Shown here: in pieces, positions 10,545 through 21,365 of the stretch | How the letters are laid out: every line of letters begins with the position of its first letter | Numbering within the stretch: the stretch's first letter is position 1 | Source: Paralithodes platypus | Lineage: Eukaryota > Arthropoda > Malacostraca > Decapoda > Lithodidae | Assembly: GCA_032716605.1 (NCBI GenBank) | Contig: CM064572.1 | Location: forward strand, 39,623,777-39,687,776 | DNA length: 64,000 bases | Direction of reading: 5' to 3' | Notes under the pieces: model-generated | What the model saw: the letters and a program-made list of their open reading frames with translations, nothing else | The model's database searches: none | Told to the model about the DNA's origin: nothing | Translations under genes and position numbers: made by a program

Positions 10545-10650
10545 CCCGCCCCGGAGCGAAAGGTCTTAAAATCGATAAACTAATGGAACGAACGTCATAT
10601 AATCTCAAAGCTAATGGGCCTAAACATGAGGGAGAAAAAGTAACTCCCTC
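10545..10650 (-). mobile_element. TTAA-1 element fragment
   Basis: Contains GGTCTTAAAATCGATAAAC, AACGTCATATAATCTC and GGCCTAAACATGAGGGAG, the reverse complement of the left half of TTAA-1 elements. Confidence 0.65.
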
Positions 10651-10929
10651 CCCCTTAAAAGCGTTTTGTTTTTCGGTTGTTTCCACGCTATAAGTTGGTT
10701 GTTCGGTTACTGTACAGTCGCTTAAAAAAATCGTGGACCACTTATGTTTTTCTGTATGCAATTATAAATATATGGATTGATTATTAGATATTTTTTTCGA
10801 TGAATATAATATATAGTTGTTGTCTAGGATATTATATTCGTAAATTCGGGTCCACAGATGAAATCATAAAAGAAATGCTAGTATGTTCAACGTTGAAACC
10901 TGTCAACATGTTATGAAAAATAAGTGAAA
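10651..10929. other. Unassigned AT-rich DNA
   Basis: Nothing recognised. Confidence 0.4.
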
Positions 10930-11003
10930 TGCTATTATAGTCCGTTCATTCTAAATTGGCCAAAAATGCTATTATAGTCCGTTCATTCTAAATTGGCCAA
11001 AAA
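10930..11003. repeat. 37-bp tandem duplication
   Basis: The unit starting TGCTATTATAGTCCGTTCAT occurs twice with no visible differences, so the duplication is recent. Confidence 0.9.
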
Positions 11004-11155
11004 TCTTCTCCACTTGCCTTTTTAACTAAAAAACGATTGGAGTACTCGAACTGACATTTCTACCATTTGGGAAGGGTCAGCCAGGGAATAGGTGTCACAA
11101 TTTATGAGTGTCAGCAAAGTACGGTACGTACGATTGTGTGAGGTATTTATTCGTA

Positions 11156-11300
11156 CTCTCTCTCTCTCTCTCACACACTTACTCACTCTCACTCACTCTC
11201 ACACACACACTCACTTACACACACACACACACACTCACTCACTCACACACACTAATTCTCTCTCACTCACTCACTCAATCTCTCTCTGTCTCTCTCTCCC
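11156..11300. repeat. (CT)n / (CA)n compound microsatellite
   Basis: CTCTCT runs alternating with CACACA and CACTCA runs. Open frames across it are artefacts. Confidence 0.9.
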
Positions 11301-11534
11301 CTGACCAAGCCACGGGTATAGAAAACCAATTGTTCAAAGTGAGTGTCAATAAGGCCACTCTGGTACTAATGTTTGACAGAGAGAGAGAGAGAGAGATTTT
11401 TTTTTTTTTTTTTTTACAACCACACAATCTATAATGCTACATCGATTCCGTTCTAACGTTCAGTCATGGGTGCCTGTTGTAATAATGATGGGGCTAAACA
11501 TATGGTTAGAAATCCCAATTGTCAAACCTATTAA

Positions 11535-11890
11535 GGAGAGATGGGTCGGTTTTCTGGTCCCCCTCCTCCCTCATGTTTAGCCCCATTAGTTTTCAGATGT
11601 TAATATGTTTGCCTCATTAGTTGTCGGTTTAAAGACCTTCCGCCCCATTTCCTTGTCAATATTAAGACCTATCGCGCTATGTAGGTGTTGATTTTTTTTT
11701 ACTGGGGAACGATAGTGAGCCTGTAATTTTGGAAGAACCGGCCTTCGTCGGGAACATTTTTCTACCGAAAAATGTACATAATCTAGAAGGGGGATCTAAT
11801 GATTGTTTTTGTTTTCAAGTATCATGGAGGTCTAGGGAGGAAACTACAAACATAATTAATAAATGAACAAATCAACCAAAAAGTGAACCA
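11535..11890 (+). mobile_element. TTAA-1 element copy
   Basis: Begins after TTAA (11531-11534) with GGAGAGATGGGTCGGTT and follows the family order: CATGTTTAGCCCCATTAG, AAGACCTTCCGCCCC, GGTGTTGAT, GGCGAACG-like segment, CCGGCCTTCG, GGAGGTCTAGGGAGGAAAC. The right TTAA is not preserved. Confidence 0.75.
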
Positions 11891-12432
11891 GTCTATCACA
11901 ACGTAAGAGTCCAATTATGTTGGCTATAAATAGGTCCAAAGTTTCACACCTCACACGGTGAGTTAGCAGCAGGTTCTTTGATAATACAATTATGGCCTAC
12001 CTCATTTTTATTACATCACTTGCAAATTGAATAATTATACTTAACACAATCATAAGTTCAATTGCATTAAAACTATCTAGAGTAACTATTGCAGAACAAA
12101 TAATCTTCAATGTCCAGTTTTGTCTCTAACACTAGAAAAATGTGTTGTGCTCAGGAAAAAAAATAAAAAACACTCGTAGTCAAAATGATGATTGTGGGAT
12201 ATTGCAAATTTTTTTTTTTTTTTTTTTTAAACAAGAACATCATACAAAAAGTCGGGGTGGCTCTAATATAGCTCGTATTCGTAGGTGCGCCAGGAGGATC
12301 TCACGTCGGCTTTCCTACGATAGAAACATTGCAATAAAACGTAATCGCACAGCAAAAAGAAACTTAAAAGGTAAAACAGAAACAGATGGGAGTGTGGAAG
12401 CCCCTATTTCCCCCCCCCCCCCTTCCCCTCTC
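11891..12432. other. Unassigned, includes an arginine-rich open frame
   Basis: A frame over 12142-12489 encodes an arginine-rich stretch (RRCARRISRRLSYDRN) before running into the LINE-A copy. I recognise no family; its first part passes through a T-run, so it is probably chance or a decayed fragment. Confidence 0.35.
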
Positions 12433-14936
12433 CGTAATAACGTTCTTGACATTGTACTTGCAACAAAAGAAGAATTGATAGAGAATTAAATTTGAATGTT
12501 GGTGATGAATTCAGTAACAGCGACCATCGTACGATAACTTTCACTTTAAAGTTTACTAGTAACGAACCAAATAGTAGCATCGAAAAAGTCCCTAATTTCA
12601 AGAAAGCAAACTTCCATAAACTTAGAGCTATGTTTAAAAAAACTGACTGGAGCTTTTAAATTAACAATAACGACATAAATACATCTTGGAAGTTATTCGA
12701 AACCACTTACCTAAAAGCAGTGCAAGACTGCATACCATCGAAAATACGGCGCGTCCAGGCCATAATAATAAGCCCAAATGGTGGAATAAAGATATTTCAA
12801 ACTGCCTGCTTGCTAAAAAATTTGCTAATGATAGATTAAAATCCTCACAAAATGACGAAGAACGGGTGAAATTTGTAGAGCTACGACGCAAAGCCAAAAA
12901 GTTAATTAAGCAGAGTAAAAAGACCTTAGAGTTACATATTGCGAATCAAAGTAAAACAAACCCGAAAGAATTCTATAGTTATATCAGAAAGAAAAAAGTA
13001 GTTACTTCAACTGTTGGACCGTTAGTCGATGAAAATGGAGAATACACCAAAGACGAAGTACAAATGAGTAATGCCCTCAATACCTTCTTTGCATCAGTTT
13101 TTACAACAGAAGACCTCAGTGATATCCCTACACCATCGCCGATTCAGATTGATAATTCAGATGTTCTAAGCAATATCACCGTTACAGAGAGAGAAGTATT
13201 GAATTGTTTAGATAAACTCAAGGTAAATAAAACGCCTGGACCTGATACAATCTCGCCTAGAGTTCTAAAGGAAGCTAAGGATGAGCTCTCCAAACCACTG
13301 ACATTACTATTCAATAAATCCTTGCAGTCTGGAACTATGCCTGATCAGTGGAAGCTAGCCAACGTAACACCGATATTCAAAAAAGGCATCAAATCCCTAC
13401 CCAGTAACTATCGTCCAATTAGCTTAACCTCAGTTGTTTGTAAAATGCTAGAAACGGTCATACGAGACAGACTCGTAAATCACTTAGAGGAAAATAACAT
13501 ACTTAAAGATACTCAACACGGCTTTCATAAAAAACGTTCCTGTTTAACAAACCTCTTAGACTTCTTCCACGATATCCTCAACCTCTACGATGAGAGTAAA
13601 GCTGTAGATATTATACCTTGATTTTCAAAAGGCCTTTGACAAAGTTCCCCACAAACGTTTACTGCTAAAACTAAAAGCGCATGGAATACAAGACGGTGTG
13701 TTGAAATGGATAGAAAATTGGCTCAGCAACAGAAAGCAAAGGGTAGTCATAAACGGTAAGGCATCTAAATGGACCAATGTAAGTAGCGGGGTACCCCAGG
13801 GATCGGTACTAGGACCAATTATCTTTCTAATTTACATCAACGACATAGATGAGGGTCTCACCTGTACAATCTCAAAATTTGCTGACGATACAAAAATTGC
13901 AAATAGCGTACTCTCAAAAGAACAAGTTGACGATATGCAACACAATCTAGATAAATTGTCATGTTGGGCCCAAATTTGGCAAATGAGTTTCAATGCGGAT
14001 AAATGTAAAGTACTACATGTCGGATACCTAAATGAGAAAGCAAACTATTCGATGAATGGCACTCAGCTTAAGAATGTAAACAGAGAAACCGATCTGGGAG
14101 TAACAATATCGAGTAACCTAAAACCGAGTCAACAATGTTCAGAAGTTGTTAAGAAGGCAAACAAAATAATTGGCTTTATAGGCAGGTCATTTGAGCATAA
14201 ATCCAAAGAAGTTATCCTAACCCTTTACAATTCCTTAGTCCGCCCTCTTCTGGAATACTGCGTTCAATCCTGGTGCCCTTATTACCAAAAAGATATAAAC
14301 AAGCTAGAACTAGTTCAACGTAGAGTTACCAAAATAGATACCTAGCCTAAAGAACAAACCATACGAAGAGCGTCTTAGAGAATTAAATCTATTTCCTTTA
14401 ACCCAGCGCAGATTAAGAGGTGACTTAATTCAAGTGTTCAAAATCATCAAAGGCATCGACAATATGAACTGTAGTAAGTATTTCACTATCGACCAATCTA
14501 ATTACACGCGGGGAAACGGTTGAAAAATTATTGGTAAATCTTTTAACTCGCACGAATCTAAGAATTTCTTCTTCAATCGAGTTGTCAACTTGTGGAATGG
14601 GCTTCCCCGAAACGTTATAGACTGCATCACCGTTGATTCATTTAAACTCCGCCTAGACAAATATCTCTCATTAAACCCGCGACTGACTGCGTTTGTAAAT
14701 GAATAACTTTATTTTATCCCCCCCTCAGTTACTAACCCATCTGTCCTCTACTAACTCCCTAATCCTGCCACGGACATTAGTTCCAGGGCAGTAATTCCCT
14801 TTCCAATGTTCCCTTACCCACTCTAAACCACTGTTTGGACACTTGATCCTCAGTGTTTTGGAGGACAAGTAACCCAGAAGGGTCACTAGACCTGTTGTTG
14901 CTTGATTTCCTTTGTACTCCTTTGTACTCTCTCTCT
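12433..14936 (+). mobile_element. LINE-A copy 2 (CR1/L2-like), 5'-truncated
   Basis: Starts within the endonuclease region (VLDIVLATKEELIEN) next to a pyrimidine-rich C/T tract and ends with the family 3' end TTGTACTCCTTTGTAC followed by CTCTCTCTTTCTTTC. 3' UTR, tail and coding region align with the minus-strand copies at 0.8, 31, 35, 53 and 55 kb. Confidence 0.9.
12440..14706 (+). pseudogene. LINE-A endonuclease C-terminus and reverse transcriptase, broken
   Basis: The order is: end of the APE-type endonuclease (SNSDHRTITF), a linker with KWWNKDIS, then RT with TPGPDTISP, FKKGIKSLPSNYRPISL, QHGFHKKRSC, DFQKAFDKVPHK, SSGVPQGSVLGPIIFLIYIN, KFADDTKIA and DLGVTISS, then RPLLEYCVQSWCPYY. Lesions: one or more frameshifts near 12480 and 12750; an extra C near 13617 that separates DESKAVDI from YLDFQ; a lesion at 14334-14345 giving a stop; and a TGA at about 14521. 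The RT would act with the endonuclease in target-primed reverse transcription. Non-functional. Confidence 0.9.
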
Positions 14937-15212
14937 TTCTTTCTTATACACACTTTTATTTTATTACACTCATTCTCTCACTCTCTTCAACTTACACCTT
15001 GCATACAAACTGAATCCCACATGTCTGCACAAACACCCTCCTACACACACACACACTTTCTCATTCACACTTACAGTAGACACACACACACACTATCTTC
15101 TTTTACACACGAACATACACCTATACCACTCACGCTCACTCTCCCTAACACGAAGGGGGGTTAATAGCACCATTTGCAGGCAGGCTCCACCCCCTTCGCT
15201 TCATCGTTAGCC
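14937..15212. repeat. C/T- and CA-rich simple-sequence region
   Basis: CTTTCTTTC, CTCTC and CACACACA runs; no gene. Ends just before the TA of the next transposon. Confidence 0.7.
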
Positions 15213-15214
15213 TA

Positions 15215-16433
15215 CAGTGCATTCATTCGACATATATCGACAGGCCCCGCCCGCTTCTACCAGCGCCGTAGACGAAGTAGAGCTTATCATACCGCAATCT
15301 CGGACAAGTCACTTGTCACCTTACCACAGAGCTGATAAGAGCTCCAAGTAAAATTAATTATAGGATGTAAGAGCGCTTTAATACATGCATATTTGCAGTT
15401 ATTCTTTACTTTAAAATATTACCATATACCATAGTACAGATAAGTAAACTCCATTACCATTGTTACCTCGTCTACTTGGGCAGAGCAGAGGTAGACATTT
15501 TTAAGCTAGGCTTAGCGAGCGACTGCGTTTGGGTGTATAGGGTACGGTACCATAATGCCTCCCCCTCCTTGTCTGTGTACCTCAGTCTCCTTCCCTCCTT
15601 CTCTCCCTCATAGTGTGAAGTGATCAAGTTGTCAATTGATCCAAGAATGGGTGAAAGCCGTTGCTGGTAAACTGGTGAATGAAAGACTCCTTCAATCTTC
15701 CTGCCTTGAGTTCTGATCTTGTTAATCAATGGCTGTGAAACTTGTGTTGCCTCAGAGGTTTTCTTCACCACCACATCAACTGGCTCAGTTTTCTCCTTAT
15801 CAAAATACTTTAATACATTTAATACAATATTCCTGGCTTGACTGACAAGTCGGGGAGAACCAGCAGGTCTGCCAGGGGTATGGGCAGGAGACGCCATCTT
15901 CCCCCTTCAGAAGACGGGAGGGAACTGAACTGACGTTTGAATGACAGAGCATTGACAGTTGAGAGAGAAGACACCGGGCGTTGCCAATGTAGCTACCTTA
16001 CCGCTAGATCTATAAGTATTTACTTGAACAAGGGAATGGAGCTGTTAAAGACAGGCTCCAGTCTTAATATTTCTTTCTCACTCATTGATGTAGAAAGGTA
16101 GATGGCTTTGTAGGCCATTTTTAATAATTTAAATTGATAAATAAATATTGACTAGATCGAGAGGCAATATTTTACACCTAGCAATAAGAATGCTGGCTAT
16201 ACTCCGAATCTTTTAGCACATGTTATCAATATTGGAGTAATATTCTAGCAATATTAGGTAGGCATTTACTAGTTTGTATTCTTCTAGTTACTTCTGCAAA
16301 CAGATTAAATAATACTTTTATGCTGATTTGGTAACCCTGTTAGACACCCCTACATCTCACAGTCATGCCAGCCGTATGATAACGGTTGGGGAAGTGGGCG
16401 GGGCCTGTCGATATATGTCGAATGAATGCACTG
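15215..16433. mobile_element. TA-flanked DNA transposon with exact inverted ends
   Basis: Left end CAGTGCATTCATTCGACATA continuing to GGCCCCGCCC at about 15258; the right end at 16390-16433 is its reverse complement with only one or two differences over some 43 bp. TA flanks both sides (15213-15214 and 16434-16435), as for the IS630-Tc1-mariner superfamily. Length 1,219 bp. High end identity suggests recent activity. The internal gene is only the N-terminal part of a transposase. Confidence 0.88.
15472..15897 (-). CDS. Truncated transposase-like protein, N-terminal DNA-binding part
   Basis: 141 residues. Residues 15-70 (SQARNIVLNVLKYFDKEK, then TSEATQVSQPLINKIRTQG) have the pattern I associate with the helix-turn-helix N-terminus of Tc1/mariner-related DDE transposases of arthropods, where ...TAKATGVS...I.REG is common. 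No DDE catalytic core follows; the remainder (YQQRLSPILGSIDNLITS) is not recognised. The frame lies wholly inside an element with intact inverted ends, so it could be a remnant, or a short protein that binds the ends. The ATG is close to a GA-free, non-repetitive leader. Family call is from memory of motifs, not a search. Confidence 0.55.
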   Translation of the reverse strand: MASPAHTPGRPAGSPRLVSQARNIVLNVLKYFDKEKTEPVDVVVKKTSEATQVSQPLINKIRTQGRKIEGVFHSPVYQQRLSPILGSIDNLITSHYEGEKEGRRLRYTDKEGEALWYRTLYTQTQSLAKPSLKMSTSALPK

Positions 16434-16611
16434 TAAGGAGGAAAGAATGTTGATGGAGGAGACAGGAGTTTAGAATGGATTACAAGGAGCAGGAATGGAA
16501 GAGGAGAGCGATGGACCAGAGTACGGTGACTGAACACTAAGATGATCATTTTGTTGGCATTATATTGTTGTCATTATCTATCTATATATTTATATATTTA
16601 TGTATTAGTTT

Positions 16612-16652
16612 CCTCCCAAGACTTCCATCAAGCTTAAAAAAATAAATAAATC

Positions 16653-16706
<54 letters not shown>

Positions 16707-17040
16707 TATACAGTATATATACTGTACAGTATATATATATATATATATATTAATATATATATATATATATATAAAGAATAACTCCAAGACCCACCTGCAA
16801 TATAAATGTGAGCATTTTTCGGTAAAAACAAGTGTCCCAGCCAAAGGCCGGTTCCTCCTTTATTGCAGGCTTGCTATCTCTCGCCAGAAATAAATCGACA
16901 CCTAAATGGCACAAAAGTCCTTAAAATTAAAACATAAATGGGACAAAAGGTCTTACAACAGTCAAACTAATGAGGCGGACGTCTTAAAACCTCAAAACTA
17001 AAGGGGCTAAACATGAGGGAGAAGGGGGTCCACAAAGAAC
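16612..17040 (-). mobile_element. TTAA-1 element copy containing a (TA)n run
   Basis: Minus-strand copy: reverse complement shows CATGTTTAGCCCCTTTAG, the fixed blocks with TAAGAC, CGACACCTAAATGGCAC, CCAAAGGCCGGTTCCTCC and CATCAAGCTT. A (TA)n tract of over 100 bp (16658-16771) has expanded in its AT-rich right part. Confidence 0.75.
16658..16771. repeat. (TA)n microsatellite
   Basis: Long TA tract with a short CAGTATATATACTGTACAG interruption. Confidence 0.95.
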
Positions 17041-17574
17041 ACTTACCACCTCTAAACTCTCCCTACGCGACGCTAATAAAAAACGACGAGAAAGGGGTTA
17101 ACAAAAATGGATAGACAAAAACGATGAAGTAAATGAAGAAGAGAAAAGGGGACGGATGAAGGGGGAGAGAGAGAGAGAGAGAGAGGGGAAAAGGCAAGGA
17201 ATAGAGACGGGGGTGAGCAGAAGAGGGAAGTATGGATGTAGGGAGTAGAGAGAAAAAGATAGGGAGGATGCAAGAGAGAGGGGAGAGGGAAGGTGGAGGG
17301 AGGAGAGAGGGAAAGGGAATAGAGTGTAGAGGAGGAAGATAACAGGGGGGGGGGGAGGGGGGAGGGATGGGAACAAGTCAAAGGACATCAATGGAGGAAA
17401 ATATAGGTTGGCCGTGGTAAGGGGGGGGGGGGGGGGGCGTGGGCGATAGGGGAGATGCTTCATGGGAAATTGATAGGGTGTCTGAGACGTTGGGGGAGAG
17501 AGAGATAGAGAGTGTGAGAGTGTGTGTGTGTGTGTGTGTGTGTATATAATATAGTGTGCCTACAACCAACTCCT
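17041..17574. repeat. Purine-rich region with GA, poly-G and (GT)n
   Basis: GGGAGAGA-type sequence from 17150, G-runs at 17345-17355 and 17420-17437, and a (GT)n run at 17519-17542. Proline/serine-rich reverse frames here are artefacts. Confidence 0.85.
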
Positions 17575-17712
17575 AAATGGTATGAAAGGTCTTAAAATTG
17601 ACATATGAATGAGGCAAAAGTTCTTAAAATCGCCAAACTAATGAAGCGACCGTCTTAAAACGTCAAAAGGAATGGGGCTAAACATGAAGGAGAAAGGGGT
17701 CCAGAAATGTTA
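17575..17712 (-). mobile_element. TTAA-1 element fragment
   Basis: Contains GGTCTTAAAATTGACA, AAAATCGCCAAACTAATG and GGGGCTAAACATGAAGGAG, the reverse complement of the left half of TTAA-1. Confidence 0.7.
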
Positions 17713-17842
17713 TTCTCCAAGTGGAAATCTGCCATTAAATCGTTGTGCGAGAGTGCAAAATAACGCTTTGTATTTTGATATCGGATGGTACAATGGTGTA
17801 CCGGTATGATAAGCTTGTATCTACGGTACGGTACGTGGTTAA

Positions 17843-18050
17843 CACCTTCTGTACCGGCGACGTCTCTTTCATGATATTCTGGCAACTCTTCGATGATGTT
17901 ATTCAGTTTTGGAAGGGTCTCTAGCAGTTATAAGGCCTCGAACAATCTCAATCAACCCTTCAAAGTGCCACAGATCCTTCCTAAGCTGCATACAATCATC
18001 CAAGCGGAGGTAGAATATAATATAACAAACGTCGCTGGTACAGAAAGGGC
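17843..18050. mobile_element. TTAA-2 miniature element
   Basis: Left end after TTAA (17839-17842): CACCTTCTGTACCGGCGACG. Right end is its inverted copy (CGTCGCTGGTACAGAAAGGG) followed by CTAA, a decayed TTAA. TTAA duplications and CCCTTT-like ends are typical of piggyBac-type elements. No protein. A related fragment lies at 21.9 kb. Confidence 0.75.
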
Positions 18051-18150
18051 TAAGTTGAAATTGACTCCGTACCCAATATATTAGTGGGATACAAAATATA
18101 TCTTCAAAAACCCAATATATTCGTGGGATACAAAATATATCTTAAGACAT

Positions 18151-18154
<4 letters not shown>

Positions 18155-18212
<58 letters not shown>
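18155..18212. repeat. (TA)n microsatellite
   Basis: About 29 TA units followed by CACACACACA. Confidence 0.95.
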
Positions 18213-18222
<10 letters not shown>

Positions 18223-18232
18223 GTATCATACC

Positions 18233-18834
18233 ACAGACGTGATTTTCCTGTCCTGTCACAAGACCACCGTCTCAACCAAGCTGTCGCAAGATCCATCACA
18301 AGACGGGAAAAACAACACAGGCTTGCTCAAAGCCAGCGCACCATTTAAAAAAAAATATATATAATTTCCTTTTTATCGGAACAACATTCACCGCCAATTT
18401 AATTATCATAAGGATTGTATAAATGAAATTCTGATGTGCAAAAACAATCGGTAAATAGTATAGTCACAGCTGGGGTTTGTTGTTGTTTCCTGGGCAAAAT
18501 TTACCCAAGCGTACTGTCCTACATCAATATATTATCAACAATTGGATATTCGTTACTGTGGGCTCTTATTACTCTACTTCCTAATAATAGGCAAGTCAAT
18601 TATAAGATCGTGTTAGGATAAACAAATATACCCAAATAAATTAGCATGAAGAAACAGTAAGTTGAGTGAGATGTTTCAGCTTGCCGTCAATCCAGGTCCG
18701 GAGCTCTCTTGCCGTCGCAAGAGAATATTGGTGTCTTGCTTGCTAAAGGTGGGCTTGTGACGGAACCGGAAAAACAGCTTTCGGGGTAGATCTTGCGACG
18801 ATGGTCTTGCGACAGGACCGGAAAATCACGTCTA
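18233..18834. mobile_element. Miniature element with ~37-bp inverted ends
   Basis: Left end AGACGTGATTTTCCTGTCCT...CAAGACCACCGTC and right end its inverted copy (GGACCGGAAAATCACGTCT). Near both ends further CAAGA/TCTTGCGA repeats occur. No ORF of note inside and no clear target duplication, so the superfamily is unknown. Confidence 0.65.
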
Positions 18835-18897
18835 ACATGTATATGAAACACTTGAGCAAATATATAACTGTTGAGTGGTACTTGAAAAGTAGACAGA

Positions 18898-19034
18898 ATG
18901 GATAAAACATACCATCTGAGGAAGAGCACTTTATTGACAACGTTTCGCAGATAGCTTCATCAGGTCACTCGTGATGAAGCTATCTGCGAAACGTTGTCAA
19001 TAAAGTGCTCTTTCTCAGATGGTGTTTTTTATCC
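18898..19034. repeat. Long palindrome at the Penelope-like element's 3' side
   Basis: Two arms of about 62 bp (GAAGAGCACTTTATTGACAA...GATAGCTTCATCA and its reverse complement) around a short centre. On the minus strand the palindrome includes CCTGATGAAGC and GCGAAACGTTGTC, similar to the CTGATGA...GAAAC core found in terminal repeats of Penelope-like elements. The arms differ at only a few positions. Confidence 0.8.
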
Positions 19035-19089
19035 AAATATATGACTATTGATTAAATGAAACTAAAGCACACAAACACACACACATTAC

Positions 19090-19777
19090 AAGTTACCGTA
19101 AATCTCCATAATATAGAGGGCAAGCGGTGAGAGGAGGTGGAGTGGAAGACAGATAGCAGAGGGGTGGGGGAGGGGGGGGATTAAATATTACAGCAAACGA
19201 AAGATTTACAGAAACAGCATTATCCCAGTCAATATTATGATCCTTATCTCTAACATGTACAAACACAGAACTCGACTCCTTCCAATTCGATACATCTTTT
19301 TGGTGTTGTTTAACTCGAACCTTTAGAGCTCTGCCTGTCTCACCTATATTATAAACTAGAGCATGTCTGACATGATATTTTATAAACACTTCCCATTGAT
19401 TTTTCCAGGACATTCTTTATCAATATACTTTTCACAGATCTATTGCTACTAAATACTACATTTACGTTAAAAAGTTTGAGCAAATTAGGAATCTGTACAA
19501 AATGGTTGCTGTATGGTAAAACACGCACATGTGTTCTATCATGTGGCTGGTTAGGAGTGGTTCAATAGAAAGATGTTTTGGCTTGATTACATGATTTATC
19601 AATGAATGTCTTGAGATACTTCAATTTTGATCCAATTTCATAAATATGTTCAACCTCCTGGTCTACAAACTCTGGGCTGCATATTCGCAGGGCACGTAAA
19701 AACATGGAGGAGAAAACTGAAAGTTTAACTTTGTCATTGTGAGCTCTGTGTTTGTACATGTTAGAGATAAGGATCAT
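19090..19777 (-). pseudogene. Penelope-like element: RT C-terminus and GIY-YIG endonuclease, broken
   Basis: Minus strand. 19750 down to 19565 gives the RT thumb-type block FLRALRICSPEFVDQEVEHI and IGSKLKYLKTFIDKSCNQAK. After a stop, a frame near 19540-19370 reads VRVLPYSNHF, then GSVYKISCQTC, and after a frameshift YNIGETGRALKVRVKQHQKD and SSVFVHVRDKDHNIDWDNAV (to about 19200). The VYKI...C...IGETGR.LK.R..H order is the GIY-YIG nuclease carried downstream of the RT in Penelope-like elements. At 19753-19803 the plus strand repeats the HVRDKDHSIDWDNAVSK segment, so a small inverted piece of the nuclease abuts the RT part. Broken by a stop and a frameshift. Confidence 0.85.
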
Positions 19778-19805
19778 AGTATTGACTGGGATAATGCTGT
19801 TTCTA

Positions 19806-19882
19806 AGGTGGCGAACGTCTTAAAATCTAAAAACTTAAGGAGCTAAAAATGGGGGAGAAAGGGGTCCAAAAAAAAACTATCT
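19806..19882 (-). mobile_element. TTAA-1 element fragment
   Basis: Left-end portion only: reverse complement of the CCCC...TTTTTAGCTCC...AAGACGTTCGCC block. Confidence 0.55.
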
Positions 19883-19945
19883 CCCTTAGCCCAGAACCTT
19901 ACCTATCACGACTCGGAAGTATTATACCTTACCTGATTAATTTAA

Positions 19946-20155
19946 CCCTTAGAAGATTATGACGCATTTTGACAGTTTATTCTGGCTATCATTAGACGAC
20001 TTTATACTGCTTAAGAAAGGATCTGGGGGAACTAAAAGGGTAAATACTATCTCAAAGAAACCCTCTGACTTCCATTTACACTATCTAATCTGAATAAAAT
20101 CGTCTAATAATAGCCAGAAAACAGAAAATAAATACGTTATCGGATCTTAAAAGGG
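19946..20155. mobile_element. TTAA-3 miniature element
   Basis: Left end CCCTTAGAAGATTATGACGC after TTAA at 19942-19945. Both arms of ~60 bp are inverted copies, including TCTGGCTATCATTAGACGAC and GTCTAATAATAGCCAG. Right end AAAAGGG is followed by TTGT, a mutated TTAA. piggyBac-type by ends and duplication. Confidence 0.75.
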
Positions 20156-20174
20156 TTGTGAACTCAGAAATCTA

Positions 20175-20549
20175 CAACACGGTGGTAACCGTAAAAACTA
20201 ATACAAGACATATTACAATGGTCAGTGTTCCTAAGAGCTTTCACAGTAGAGCACGTAGCACCCGTCTTGCAACACAATCCCACCCTTACTCTGTGCAGCT
20301 CTCCAACCCAAGAGTGAAATGTTATTCTAAATTGTTCTTCTATTCAACAGCTGAGCTCTGGAACTATTTACCAAAATCAGTCTTTCCCTCTTTCTAGGAC
20401 TTAAATTGCTTCAAACTCGTGAGTCCAGGCATTTTGGCTCGAACGTCCCTTGATTTTGGCCCTGTCACACTTTCAAATCTGAGGGAGGCACTCGCTACGG
20501 CAGTTCTGCCTTTTGTCTCACTCACTCACATAGAACAAAATTTAAGTGA
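20175..20549 (+). pseudogene. LINE-C 3' fragment
   Basis: Plus strand. A frame at 20158-20397 encodes the end of the reverse transcriptase protein (SVPKSFHSRARSTRLATQSH, TAELWNYLPKSVFPSF), followed by the family 3' UTR with GTCCAGGCATTTTGGCTCG, GAGGGAGGCACTCGCTACG and CCTTTTGTCTCACTCACTC. Strongly 5'-truncated. Confidence 0.8.
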
Positions 20550-20822
20550 TTCTCACAATAAATAGCTCTGGAGAGGGAGGGAAGGAGGGATCGGATGGAG
20601 ACTGGACCCCTTATCTTTCCCGCCCCCCCCTTTTTCCGCTCATTTATCCCCACTTCCTTCATCATTCTTATCGGGGGCCCCCACCAGCTTTTCTCTCTCA
20701 TCGTCACCTACTCTTTTTGCTTTATTACTCTCCCACCGTCTCTATTTTTCTCACTTCTGCTCGTATTTCATATTATCATTGTCATTATTGGTATTATAAA
20801 TATTTGTAGTAATATTATTATT

Positions 20823-20823
<1 letters not shown>

Positions 20824-20870
<47 letters not shown>
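20824..20870. repeat. (GTA)n microsatellite
   Basis: About 15 units; it ends exactly where the LINE-E coding fragment begins. Confidence 0.95.
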
Positions 20871-21291
20871 TGCACAGCGAGCGTTCTTTGACATAAGAGT
20901 ATTTGACCCAATGGCCCACAGCTACAGCGAGCTGTCTCTGGAGGCTGCACACAAGAGGAACGAACGAGAGAAGGTCAGGACATATGGAGAAAGGATCTTA
21001 CAAGTCGAACATGGCAGCTTTACCCCACTAGTCTTCACCACATCAGGAGGGATGGGACCCAGGGCCCAGTGCTTCTATTCAAGGCTAGCAGAGATCATCG
21101 CAGAGAAGAAGCAATAGCCTAGGAGCCACGTCGTAGCCTGGATGAGATGCCGTCTATCTTTCTCATTGCTCAGATCAGCACTACTATGCCTGCGGGGAAC
21201 AAGAAGGTCTGCACCACAACCAGTGACGGTGGTAGAAGTAGACTACGAGGCAGCAGTGGCAGAGGGTCGCATTCGAAGGAGACTGGATTGA
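20869..21291 (+). pseudogene. LINE-E fragment: C-terminal domain of a retroelement polyprotein, one stop
   Basis: In one frame from about 20869 to 21291: FFDIRVFDPMAHSY, NEREKVRTYGERI, EHGSFTPLVFTTSGGMGP, FYSRLAEIIAEKKQ, an in-frame TAG at 21115-21117, then VVAWMRCRLSFSLLRSALLC and LRGTRRS. This set (VEHGSFTPLVFS..GGMG, then WLRCRLSFALLRSAI.C.RG) is familiar to me from the C-terminal end of animal retroelement polyproteins, but I cannot name the clade with confidence. 5'-truncated at a GTA repeat, and its 3' side also runs into GTA repeats. Confidence 0.6.
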
Positions 21292-21365
21292 AGTTGCATG
21301 GTGTAGAATAGTAGTATCTGATGCTTGTGAAATTTAGTATGTGTACAATATTAAATATAAGGTAG

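Noticed and set aside
12142..12489. 115-codon arginine-rich frame as a host gene
   Set aside because: It begins in an A/T run, ends in LINE-A sequence, and I recognise no family; chance or decayed DNA is more likely.
20595..20891. 98-codon frame ending in a valine run
   Set aside because: The valine run is the (GTA)n microsatellite, and the rest has no family resemblance.
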